13,279 nucleotides of DNA, taken from contig CBFDBC010000090.1 of the NCBI GenBank assembly GCA_965602945.1, positions 1 through 13,279 on the forward strand, in the 5' to 3' direction. This stretch comes from JAUXEH01 sp965602945 (GTDB taxonomy: Bacteria; Acidobacteriota; Aminicenantia; Aminicenantales; Aminicenantaceae). Shown here piece by piece: positions 5,965 to 12,856 of this stretch. Numbering within the stretch: position 1 is the first letter of the stretch; every line of letters starts with the position of its first letter. Both the position numbers and the translations under genes were made by a program. Below the pieces are notes generated by a model, which made no database searches, was not told the DNA's origin, and was given only the letters and a program-made list of their open reading frames with translations.

Positions 5965-7734
5965 ATGAGTAAATGGAAATGCTCGGTATGCGGATACGTC
6001 TATGACGGATCTCAGGAAGGCACGCCATTTGAAGAACTCCCCGAGGGCTGGACCTGCCCCCGCTGTGGCGCCCCGAAATCGGCCTTCCGGATCGTCGAGG
6101 GCGAGGCCACGGTATCTAGATCCACGATCACCGTGGCGGACAAGCTTGTAGAACAGCTGGCAGCCTACGGAGTGCAAAGGGTCTACGGCATACCCGGCCA
6201 TTCCAACCTGCCCCTTACCGACGCTCTCAGGCGGCATCAGGGCATCGAACTCATCCTCACGCGGCACGAACAGGCGGCCGCTTTCATGGCCTCGGCCCAT
6301 GCCAAGCTGACCGGCCAGCTCGGCGTCTGCATGTCCATCGCCGGGCCGGGCGCCACCAACCTCATCACCGGTGTCGTAGACGCGGCCACCGACCGAGCTC
6401 CGGTTCTGGCCCTGTTAGGCCAGGTTCCGGAAATCTTCCTGGGAAGCGAATCTCTTCAGGAAATCGCCGAGACAGACATATTCAAATCCTTCTGTGTCTA
6501 CGCGGAGATGATCACCCATCCGGGCCAGGCTCTCAAAGTCCTGAACCTGGCCGTAAAAAAAGCATATGCCGCGCCCGGGCCGGCCGCGCTCAGCCTTCCT
6601 ACCGATGTCCTGGCGGAACCTCTCGATGAACCAATCTGGTCTCCGGCAGATCACCTCTTTGCGCCCGACCTCCTGCCCGGGGAATCCCTCGACAAAGTTA
6701 TCGCGACCATCGAAAAGAGCCGGAGGCCCGTCCTTTTCGCGGGCTGGGGCGCCCGGCACTGTGGGCCCGACCTGCTGGACCTTGCCTACCACATAGGCGC
6801 ACCCATCGCCACCACCTCGAGGGCCAAGGGTATCGTCTCGGAAGCGGACGGGATGGTGCTGGGTGTGCTTGGATCCATAGGCAACCGGTTCGCGCCGCGC
6901 ATCGTCCAGCAGGCCGACCTCATCGTGATCCTGGGAAGCGGCTTCCGGCAGCGCAACCTCGTTCCGGACATCGACGTGATCCAGGTGGATGTCGATGCCG
7001 CACGGGTGGGAAAGACCTTCCCGGTCCGGGCCGGCATAGTGGGAGATGCAAGACGGGTGGTCCGCAGGCTTCGGGAGGCACTCCCCAAACGAGAGGTGGA
7101 TCCCGAGTTTCAAACCCGGATTCAGGAAGCATACACACAGTACCGGAACCTGCTTGAAGCCGACCGGCAGAACCTGCACAAACCCATCCACCCGGGCGCG
7201 GTGATCCAGGCTCTGAAAAAGCACACGCCCGAGAACGCCATCATCTGTTCTGATGTGGGGGACCACACTTACTGGTTCTACAAGCGGTTCATGTGCGAAG
7301 GCCAGACCACCCTGTTGTGCGCGAACATGGCCGGGATGGGCTTCGGGATTCCGGCCGCAATCGCCTGCAGCTTCGCCGAGCCCGAGCGGCGCGTGATCGC
7401 CGTTACCGGCGACGGCGGATTCGGGATGGCAGGGATGGAATTCACGACAGCCGTGCACAACCGCCTCCCCCTCACTGTCGTTGTCTTTAACGACGGGAAG
7501 CTGAAAAACATCAAAAAAGAGATGGAGGAGTACGGATATCCCGAGTACCGTGTGGATTTCCCCAATCCGGACTTTGCCCAGCTCGCCGCTACGGCCGGAG
7601 GGCTCGGGTTCCGTGTGGAAGAACCGGAAGACCTGGACGAGGCTTTCCGGAAAGCCCTGGCCTCCTCTCTGCCCAGCCTCATCGATGTGAAGGTCGATCC
7701 TAAGAAATACATCGAGGCCATCCACAGCGTATGA
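5965..7734 (+). CDS. Rubredoxin domain fused to a pyruvate-oxidase-like TPP-dependent enzyme
   Basis: This 589-residue protein begins with a short rubredoxin-like domain (residues 1-41): CSVCGY at 6-11 and CPRCGAPKS at 31-39 give the four cysteines for one Fe (or Zn), with a shortened loop between the two pairs. A complete TPP enzyme of the acetolactate synthase/pyruvate oxidase superfamily follows from about residue 53: YGIPG (74-78), catalytic Glu102 in RHEQAAAF, a Rossmann-type middle domain around the LFAGWGARHCGPDLLDLAY stretch, and the Mg-TPP motif GDGG (482-485) to Asn509. The C-terminal EMEEYGYPEYRVDF and NPDFAQLAATAGGLGFRVE match PoxB-type enzymes best, so pyruvate or another 2-oxoacid is the likely substrate. 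Whether FAD is bound cannot be judged by eye. The rubredoxin may take electrons from the active site (inference). ATG 5965 has AGGAGG at 5955-5960. An acetolactate-synthase-like activity remains possible. Confidence 0.9.
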   Translation: MSKWKCSVCGYVYDGSQEGTPFEELPEGWTCPRCGAPKSAFRIVEGEATVSRSTITVADKLVEQLAAYGVQRVYGIPGHSNLPLTDALRRHQGIELILTRHEQAAAFMASAHAKLTGQLGVCMSIAGPGATNLITGVVDAATDRAPVLALLGQVPEIFLGSESLQEIAETDIFKSFCVYAEMITHPGQALKVLNLAVKKAYAAPGPAALSLPTDVLAEPLDEPIWSPADHLFAPDLLPGESLDKVIATIEKSRRPVLFAGWGARHCGPDLLDLAYHIGAPIATTSRAKGIVSEADGMVLGVLGSIGNRFAPRIVQQADLIVILGSGFRQRNLVPDIDVIQVDVDAARVGKTFPVRAGIVGDARRVVRRLREALPKREVDPEFQTRIQEAYTQYRNLLEADRQNLHKPIHPGAVIQALKKHTPENAIICSDVGDHTYWFYKRFMCEGQTTLLCANMAGMGFGIPAAIACSFAEPERRVIAVTGDGGFGMAGMEFTTAVHNRLPLTVVVFNDGKLKNIKKEMEEYGYPEYRVDFPNPDFAQLAATAGGLGFRVEEPEDLDEAFRKALASSLPSLIDVKVDPKKYIEAIHSV

Positions 7735-7805
7735 AATGTTTGCGGTTTTAGTCGGAAATGCTAGAATAGTGGAAAATATAAAGGGATTCATCCCTGGAGG
7801 ATGAA

Positions 7806-7809
7806 GGAG
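7806..7809 (+). promoter_or_regulatory. SD that fixes the start of the cysteine-rich small protein
   Basis: GGAG at 7806-7809 (within GAAGGAG) lies six bases before the ATG at 7816. The earlier in-frame ATG at 7801 directly abuts GGAGG (7796-7800) with no spacer, so it is unlikely to be used. Confidence 0.6.
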
Positions 7810-7815
7810 ATCATC

Positions 7816-8040
7816 ATGGCAAATGTGCCTGACACACCAGAGAGCCTGCAGCAGTGCATCTGCGGCGGCTGTCCCTCTTATAACCAATGCATGCAGGATA
7901 ATCAGGAGGGCCTCTACTGCGCGCGAGTGAAAAGTGCCTGCGAATTCGACCGGAACGGATGCATCTGCGGCGCCTGCCCGCTGGCTTCCGAGTACTCGCT
8001 CGAAAAGCTTTTTTACTGCGCGACCGGGGCGGAAGACTAA
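7816..8040 (+). CDS. Small cysteine-rich protein, DUF2769-like
   Basis: This 74-residue soluble protein has ten cysteines (14, 16, 19, 25, 35, 42, 49, 51, 54, 68). They form two copies of a unit: CICGGCPSYNQC followed by a LYC at 33-35, and CICGACPLASEY followed by a FYC at 66-68. The pattern agrees with DUF2769, a family of unknown function that I recall mainly from archaea and anaerobic bacteria. The cysteine density suggests Fe-S or zinc binding, but no ligand set can be assigned. It is preceded by an 81-base gap and followed after 72 bases by the cytochrome-bearing membrane protein. Its position among redox proteins suggests a metal or electron-transfer role (inference). ATG 7816 is preferred to ATG 7801 because of its SD. 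Confidence 0.82.
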   Translation: MANVPDTPESLQQCICGGCPSYNQCMQDNQEGLYCARVKSACEFDRNGCICGACPLASEYSLEKLFYCATGAED

Positions 8041-8112
8041 GCAGGCGCTGCCGCGGATATTCTGAAACGCGGGGATTGGACGAGCGGTTCTGGAGAAAAG
8101 GAGAAGAATTTC

Positions 8113-8829
8113 ATGTCGTTCTTTGTGATCAAAACGGTTCTGGGATGGTTGTTTCTGCTGATGGGATTCACAGCCGCGGCCAGCATGCTGACAGTCATGG
8201 GGAAACAGGAAAAAAAGATGCCGGCCACCACACTGCGGAAAATACACAAGAGCGCGGGGCGTATCTTCTTCCTTCTGATGTTGATAAACGCCATAATAGG
8301 ATTCCGGTTCTGGGTAATAAGCGGCGACACCCTCTCCCTGCGCGCCGTTCTGCATGCCGTGCTGGCCCTGGGGCTGGTTATTATCCTCTCTCTCAAAGTC
8401 TCGATCATCAAGGTCTTCAAGAACCTGCTCAGATACGCCCCCACCCTGGGCATGCTCGTCTTCGGCCTGGGCTTCATTGTGTTTTTAATCTCAGGCGGGT
8501 ATTTTACGGCACGCACCCTTGCGGTTGAGGCCGAGGAGCCAGCCTCTGCGGAGCCCGCTGCCGCATCAATCCCGGGCAACGCCGCGAACGGTTCCGCCCT
8601 CTTCACCGCCCAATGCGCAGCCTGCCACTTCGCGGACCGGGAAGAGGCCAAATTCGGCCCGGGCCTGGTAAACCTGCTGGAGAAACAAACCCTGCCCGCA
8701 AGCGGCCGATCTGCCACGCTGGAAAATGTGAGGAGCCAGATACTCAAACCCTATCAGACCATGCCCGCCTTCACCGATTTTTCGGATGAGGAGATGGCCG
8801 ACCTGCTTGCCTATTTAAGGACACTCTAG
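8113..8829 (+). CDS. Four-helix membrane protein with C-terminal cytochrome c domain
   Basis: The 238-residue product has four predicted helices (about 4-28, 52-69, 78-99, 110-128), an Ala/Glu/Pro-rich linker (132-155) and a class I cytochrome c domain. The heme c site is CAACH (168-172) with probable axial Met217 in TMPAF, followed by the usual closing helix EEMADLLAYLRTL. Lys/Arg-rich loops at 30-50 and 95-107 put the N-terminus and the cytochrome domain on the periplasmic side by the positive-inside rule. His45 and His81 lie near opposite ends of the helix bundle, so a heme b is possible but not established; I do not recognise the membrane domain as a named family. It probably passes electrons between the membrane and a periplasmic partner. 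ATG 8113 follows AAGGAGAAG. The neighbours are the DUF2769 protein and, 36 bases downstream, the FTR-like gene. Confidence 0.82.
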   Translation: MSFFVIKTVLGWLFLLMGFTAAASMLTVMGKQEKKMPATTLRKIHKSAGRIFFLLMLINAIIGFRFWVISGDTLSLRAVLHAVLALGLVIILSLKVSIIKVFKNLLRYAPTLGMLVFGLGFIVFLISGGYFTARTLAVEAEEPASAEPAAASIPGNAANGSALFTAQCAACHFADREEAKFGPGLVNLLEKQTLPASGRSATLENVRSQILKPYQTMPAFTDFSDEEMADLLAYLRTL

Positions 8830-8865
8830 GGGCATCGAGGCGAATGTTCCATTGAGGAGAGAGAC

Positions 8866-9300
8866 TTGAAAAAATACTGGCGATGCCATGTGTGCAACGA
8901 CATTCATTTTGGCGTGCATCCCCCCGAAATCTGCCCCACCTGCCGCCAGACAAATGCGTTCGTGGAGGTTTCGACGCATGAGGCCCTCGGCGTCATGAGC
9001 GTGACCGAGACTTCGGTGGACGAAGAAGCCTATGCCCAAGCCATAAAGGCCTTTGCCGCCGGCGGGGAGTTCCGGGTCAATCCGGACAGGGAACGCGTCG
9101 ACCTGCTGCTCGAGGGCATGTTCAACAACGAGCGCAATCACGGCCTCAAATACTGCCCCTGCCGGATGATCGAAAAAGATTTCGAAAGAGACCTGGCCCT
9201 GATCTGCCCCTGCAATTTTTTGAACCATGACACATACAAGGACAAAGCGGATGGAGAGTGCTGGTGCGGGCTATTCATAAAAAGGAGAGACGATGAGTAA
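8866..9300 (+). CDS. Rubredoxin-like domain fused to FTR catalytic (beta) subunit-like protein
   Basis: FTR catalytic subunits reduce disulfides with one electron at a time through a [4Fe-4S] cluster beside a redox-active cysteine pair. In this 144-residue protein, residues 1-30 form a rubredoxin-like ribbon (CHVC 7-10, CPTC 23-26). The FTR domain follows, with LKYCPCR (Cys97, Cys99), LICPCNF (Cys114, Cys116) and GECWCGLF (Cys132, Cys134). These match the three CPC/CPC/CHC pairs of plant-type FTR, but the conserved His between the last pair is Trp133. The start is TTG 8866: GAGGAG at 8854-8859 gives a six-base spacer and no ATG suits the ribbon domain. The end overlaps the glutaredoxin-like start by eight bases, so the two are translationally coupled and likely a reductase-substrate pair. 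No FTR variable subunit or ferredoxin is nearby; the ribbon domain may take electrons instead (inference). Confidence 0.88.
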   Translation: MKKYWRCHVCNDIHFGVHPPEICPTCRQTNAFVEVSTHEALGVMSVTETSVDEEAYAQAIKAFAAGGEFRVNPDRERVDLLLEGMFNNERNHGLKYCPCRMIEKDFERDLALICPCNFLNHDTYKDKADGECWCGLFIKRRDDE

Positions 9301-9571
9301 ACTGGTGATGTTTCACGGCCGGGAGTGCCCCCACTGCCGGAAGATGATGCCCCTGGTCGATAAGATGATCGAGGAAAAAGGTGTGGAGATCGAAAAACTG
9401 GAGGTTTGGCACGACGAGAAAAATGCTGACGCCATGCGGTCCCACCGGGACTTGATCACATCCAAATGCGGCGGGCAGCTCCGGGTGCCCACCTTTTTCA
9501 ACACCGAGACGCAGGACCTCTTCTGCGGTGAGGCGGAGTACGAAGAGCTGGTAGACTGGGCCACCAGGTGA
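9293..9571 (+). CDS. Glutaredoxin/thioredoxin-like small disulfide protein
   Basis: The 92-residue protein has a thioredoxin fold pattern: strand KLVMFHG, the redox motif CPHC at 12-15 at the start of helix 1, and the cis-proline strand RVPTFFN with Pro65. Cys58 and Cys78 are additional. CPHC is found in both glutaredoxin-like and DsbA-like proteins; the short length and lack of a signal peptide favour a cytoplasmic glutaredoxin or NrdH-type role. Its ATG at 9293 lies inside the FTR-like gene, with AGGAGAG just upstream, and its stop codon abuts the E1alpha start. The physical coupling suggests that the FTR-like protein is its electron donor. The downstream target is unknown; the adjacent pyruvate dehydrogenase is a candidate. 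Confidence 0.85.
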   Translation: MSKLVMFHGRECPHCRKMMPLVDKMIEEKGVEIEKLEVWHDEKNADAMRSHRDLITSKCGGQLRVPTFFNTETQDLFCGEAEYEELVDWATR

Positions 9572-10617
9572 TGTTCCAGCTCATCGATCCGGAAGGGCGC
9601 CCCGGTTCCACCGCCCCTCCGGACCTGAGTACAGACGTCCTCCGGCGCATGTACTCCCTGATGCTGACCACCCGCCTGGCAGACGATAAGGCCTTCAAGC
9701 TGCAGCGCCAGGGCCGGATGGGCACCTTCGCCCCCAGCCTGGGACACGAAGCCTGCCAGGTTGGGACGGCTCTGGCTCTGGAGAAGGATGACTGGTTTTT
9801 CCCCTATTTCCGTGACCTGGGCTCCTACATCACGCTGGGATATCCTCTGCAATATTATTATGTGTACTGGATGGGGAACGAAAAGGGCTCGGAAATCCCG
9901 GAAGACCTGAACATCTTCCCACTCTCGGTGCCCGTCGCCTCCCAGATCCCGCAGGCAGTGGGCGCGGCCATGGCGGCACAGCGCAGGGGCCACGGCAACG
10001 CCGTAGTCTGCACTCTGGGAGACGGGGCCACCTCTCAGGGGGACTTCCACGAGGGCCTCAATTTCGCCGGGGTTTTCAAGACGCCGAACGTCTTCGTGTG
10101 TTACAACAACCAGTACGCCATCTCGATGCCCCGGGAGAAGCAGACCGCGTCCGCAACCCTCGCCCAGAAGGCGGAGGCCTACGGGTTCGAAGGTATCCAG
10201 GTGGACGGGAACGACGTGCTGGCCATGCACACCAAGGTCGGGGAAGCCCTGAGAAAGGCGCGCGCCGGTGGGGGGCCCACCCTGATCGAAGCCGTCACCT
10301 ATCGTCTGAGCAACCACACGACCTCGGATGACGCCGGCAAATACCGGACAGATGATGAAGCCCGGGAATGGGAAGGCCGTGAACCCTTGAAGCGGTTCCA
10401 GGCTTTCCTCGCGGCAGAAAATCTCTGGGATGAGACCTTCGAACAGAGCGTACGGGTGGAGGCGGAGACCCTCATAGAAGAAGCCGTGAAGGCCGCGGAA
10501 GCCATGGACCCGCCCTCCCCGGACGAGATGTTCATCCACACCTACGCCTCCATGCCTCCCCATCTCAGCGAACAGCTGGCGGCACTGCGGGAATTCCTCG
10601 GAGATAAGGACCGATGA
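9571..10617 (+). CDS. pdhA: Pyruvate dehydrogenase E1 component, alpha subunit
   Basis: E1alpha and E1beta form the heterotetrameric TPP-dependent decarboxylase that transfers the acyl group of pyruvate to lipoyl-E2. The 348-residue product carries GTFAPSLGHEACQVG near residue 50, the TPP/Mg motif GDGATSQGDFHEG (GDG 150-152) ending in N179-N180 of YNNQYAIS, and the loop YRLSNHTTSDDAGKYR conserved in 2-oxoacid dehydrogenase E1alpha. The sequence is closer to PDH than to branched-chain enzymes by general look, but branched-chain or acetoin dehydrogenase cannot be excluded without alignment. The ATG at 9571 shares a base with the previous stop codon (TGATG); an in-frame GTG at 9568 is the alternative, and only a weak SD is visible. 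The gene overlaps the E1beta start by four bases. Confidence 0.92.
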   Translation: MFQLIDPEGRPGSTAPPDLSTDVLRRMYSLMLTTRLADDKAFKLQRQGRMGTFAPSLGHEACQVGTALALEKDDWFFPYFRDLGSYITLGYPLQYYYVYWMGNEKGSEIPEDLNIFPLSVPVASQIPQAVGAAMAAQRRGHGNAVVCTLGDGATSQGDFHEGLNFAGVFKTPNVFVCYNNQYAISMPREKQTASATLAQKAEAYGFEGIQVDGNDVLAMHTKVGEALRKARAGGGPTLIEAVTYRLSNHTTSDDAGKYRTDDEAREWEGREPLKRFQAFLAAENLWDETFEQSVRVEAETLIEEAVKAAEAMDPPSPDEMFIHTYASMPPHLSEQLAALREFLGDKDR

Positions 10618-11588
10618 AGCTCAACATGGTCCAGGCCCTCAACCAGGCCTTACTTCAAGAGATGGAGCGTGATCCGGATGTTCTGATCCTGGGCGAGGAC
10701 GTCGCCGTTGACGGAGGCGTGTTCCGCGTAACCGACGGCCTCCTTCAGGAGTTCGGAGCGGAACGGGTCATCGATACGCCCCTGGCGGAATCCGGCATCG
10801 TCGGCGCCGCCATCGGTATGGCAGCCTACGGGCTGCGTCCGGTGGCCGAGATCCAGTTCATGGGATTCGTGTATGAGGCGTACCACCAGATCATCGACCA
10901 TGCCGCCCGCCTGCGCAACCGTACACGCGGCCGCTACACGGCCCCGATGGTCGTGCGCATGCCCTATGGGGCCGGTGTACGGGCCCTGGAGCATCACTCC
11001 GAGAGCACCGAGGCGCTGTTCTGCCACATCCCCGGGCTGGTCGTGGTCGCGCCCTCCTCCCCAAGAGATGCCAAAGGCCTGCTCATCTCTTCTATCCGGG
11101 TGGACGATCCCGTCATCTTCCTGGAGCCCAAACGCCTTTACCGGGCGGGAAAACAGGAGGTCCCGGAGGAGCCGGAGGAGATCCCCCTGGGAAAAGCCAG
11201 GGTGGCACGCGAAGGCGAAGACCTCACGATCATCGCATGGGGTGCGATGGTGCCGGTAGCACAAGCGGCGGCCGACGAGGTGGAAAAGGCGGGGGTTTTC
11301 CCAGAGATCCTGGACCTGCGGACACTTAGCCCCTTCGACGAGAAGGCGGTCCTCGAATCCGTAGCCAGAACCGGCAGGGCTCTCGTGGTCCATGAGGCAC
11401 CGAGGAACTGCGGCCTGGGGGCGGAGATCTCAGCCAGGATCATGGAAAAATCGCTCCTCCACCTGGACGCTCCCGTGCTGCGAGTGACCGGACATGACAT
11501 CACGGTCCCTCTGGCCAAGAACGAGGATCTATACTACCCCACCCCTCGGAGGGTGCGGTTTGCTATAAACAAACTTATGGAGTGGTGA
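10614..11588 (+). CDS. pdhB: Pyruvate dehydrogenase E1 component, beta subunit
   Basis: This is the partner of the preceding alpha subunit; the two together form the TPP pocket at their interface. The 324-residue protein has ILGEDVAVDGGVFRVT near the N-terminus, DTPLAESGIVGAAIGMAAYG, the VAEIQFMGF and RMPYGAGV segments of the pyrimidine-binding domain, and a C-terminal transketolase-like domain with EILDLRTLSPFD and HDITVPLAKNEDLYYPT. Length is typical. ATG 10614 overlaps the alpha stop (ATGA) and is preceded by AAGGA. Only two bases separate its stop from the preferred E2 start, so the three PDH genes are one transcription unit. Confidence 0.95.
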   Translation: MKLNMVQALNQALLQEMERDPDVLILGEDVAVDGGVFRVTDGLLQEFGAERVIDTPLAESGIVGAAIGMAAYGLRPVAEIQFMGFVYEAYHQIIDHAARLRNRTRGRYTAPMVVRMPYGAGVRALEHHSESTEALFCHIPGLVVVAPSSPRDAKGLLISSIRVDDPVIFLEPKRLYRAGKQEVPEEPEEIPLGKARVAREGEDLTIIAWGAMVPVAQAAADEVEKAGVFPEILDLRTLSPFDEKAVLESVARTGRALVVHEAPRNCGLGAEISARIMEKSLLHLDAPVLRVTGHDITVPLAKNEDLYYPTPRRVRFAINKLMEW

Positions 11589-11590
11589 GC

Positions 11591-12817
11591 ATGGCGCAAA
11601 ATTTCAGATTCCCGGACATCGGCGAAGGCATGACCGAAGGCGAGATCGTCCGCTGGCTGGTCCAGGAGGGCGACGTGGTGGAGGAAGACCAAACACTGGC
11701 CGAGGTGGAGACCGATAAGGCCGTGGTGGAGGTCCCGTCCCCCTACGCGGGAACTGTCCTGAAGCTCCATTTCAAGGAAAAAGACCTGGTCCCGGTCGGC
11801 CAGATCCTGGTTACCATCGGAGAAAAAGGCGAGGCCTTCGACGAGGCGGCCCCGCCCGATGAGGAAGCGGACCGGGAAGTGTCCCGGGAGAAGGCAGCGC
11901 CTTCGGTCGTGGGCGAGATCAAGGAGATCGGGACAGAGATCCGCGAGATCCTGGCAACACCCAAGGTCCGGCGTCTAGCCCTTCAGACAGGAGTGGATAT
12001 CAAAGGCGTTTTGGGAAGCGGACCCGGAGGACGGATCACCGAAGAGGATATAAAGGCAGCGTCCGCCCCGGCGCCCCCCAAAAAACCGGCCTTCAAGGTC
12101 AAATCCAAGTATGATTTTTACGGCACACTGGACCGTATCCGCCTACGCGGGATCCGGCGCGCCACGGCCCGAAAGATGGCCGAATCCGTGTCCACGGCCG
12201 CGCATGTGACGCACTTCGACGAAGCCGATGTTAGCGCGCTGGCCGGACTCCGGGAAAAGATGAAGGCCGAAGCAGCCGACAAGGGCGTCAAGCTCACATA
12301 CCTGCCCTTCGTGGTCCGGGCCGTCATCGAGTCCCTGAAGCTGCATCCCATGCTCAACGCCACGCTAGACGACGAGGAACAGGAGATCATCGTCAAGCAG
12401 TATTACAACATCGGTATCGCCGTCGACGTGCCGGACGGACTGATCGTGCCCGTGATCAAATTCGCCGACCAGAAATCCCTGTACGACCTGGCCGATGAGA
12501 TCGGGACCATGGCCGAGGCGGCCAAGAACCGGACCCTGGACCTGGCTGACCTCAAGGGAGGGACGTTTTCCATAACCAACGTGGGCATGCTGGGTGGAGA
12601 ATATGCCACCCCCATCATCAACTACCCCGAGACGGCCATCCTGGCAACGATGAAAATCGCGGACCGGGTGCGTGTGAGGGACGGTGAGGTTCGAATCGTC
12701 AAAACCCTGCCGCTCTGCCTCTCTTTCGATCACAGGGTCATCGACGGGGCCGAGGCGGCCCGCTTCAGCAACGACCTGGTATCTTTCCTGGAGGCTCCCG
12801 CAAAACTCCTCGATTGA
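11591..12817 (+). CDS. pdhC: Dihydrolipoyl acetyltransferase, E2 of pyruvate dehydrogenase complex
   Basis: E2 takes the acetyl group from E1 on its lipoyl arm and transfers it to CoA. The 408-residue protein has one N-terminal lipoyl domain with the modified Lys43 in ETDKAVVEVPSPY, a linker, a peripheral-subunit-binding domain at about 122-157 (ATPKVRRLALQTGV then GSGPGGRITEEDI), a second linker, and the catalytic domain ending in SFDHRVIDGAEAARFSNDL, with catalytic His381 and Asp385. One lipoyl domain rather than two or three is common outside enterobacteria. The ATG at 11591 is chosen over in-frame GTG codons at 11582 and 11585 because GGAG at 11579-11582 is well spaced for it and the lipoyl domain begins right after. 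No E3 gene follows; a convergent gene does. Confidence 0.95.
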   Translation: MAQNFRFPDIGEGMTEGEIVRWLVQEGDVVEEDQTLAEVETDKAVVEVPSPYAGTVLKLHFKEKDLVPVGQILVTIGEKGEAFDEAAPPDEEADREVSREKAAPSVVGEIKEIGTEIREILATPKVRRLALQTGVDIKGVLGSGPGGRITEEDIKAASAPAPPKKPAFKVKSKYDFYGTLDRIRLRGIRRATARKMAESVSTAAHVTHFDEADVSALAGLREKMKAEAADKGVKLTYLPFVVRAVIESLKLHPMLNATLDDEEQEIIVKQYYNIGIAVDVPDGLIVPVIKFADQKSLYDLADEIGTMAEAAKNRTLDLADLKGGTFSITNVGMLGGEYATPIINYPETAILATMKIADRVRVRDGEVRIVKTLPLCLSFDHRVIDGAEAARFSNDLVSFLEAPAKLLD

Positions 12818-12829
12818 GCAGTCACCCTT

Positions 12830-12845
12830 TCCCTCTAATGAGGGA
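12830..12845. terminator. Small hairpin between convergent genes, possible terminator
   Basis: TCCCTC-TAAT-GAGGGA is a perfect 6-bp stem with a four-base loop, placed between the E2 stop codon (12817) and the stop of the convergent antiporter gene (12857). Neither strand shows a T-run after the stem, so intrinsic termination is uncertain. It may serve both genes. Confidence 0.3.
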
Positions 12846-12856
12846 CTCGGATAGCA

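Noticed and set aside
7782..7795. AGGGA-TTCA-TCCCT hairpin before the cysteine-rich protein gene
   Set aside because: Only five base pairs and no U-tract; too common by chance to call a terminator or regulator.
7801..7815. Upstream ATG for the DUF2769-like gene
   Set aside because: GGAGG abuts this ATG with no spacer, while ATG 7816 has a properly spaced SD.
6415..8355. 646-residue minus-strand frame across the TPP enzyme and its neighbours
   Set aside because: Antisense shadow covering parts of three supported genes; no motifs seen.
9313..10563. 416-residue minus-strand frame across the glutaredoxin and pdhA genes
   Set aside because: Antisense to strongly supported genes and without family motifs.
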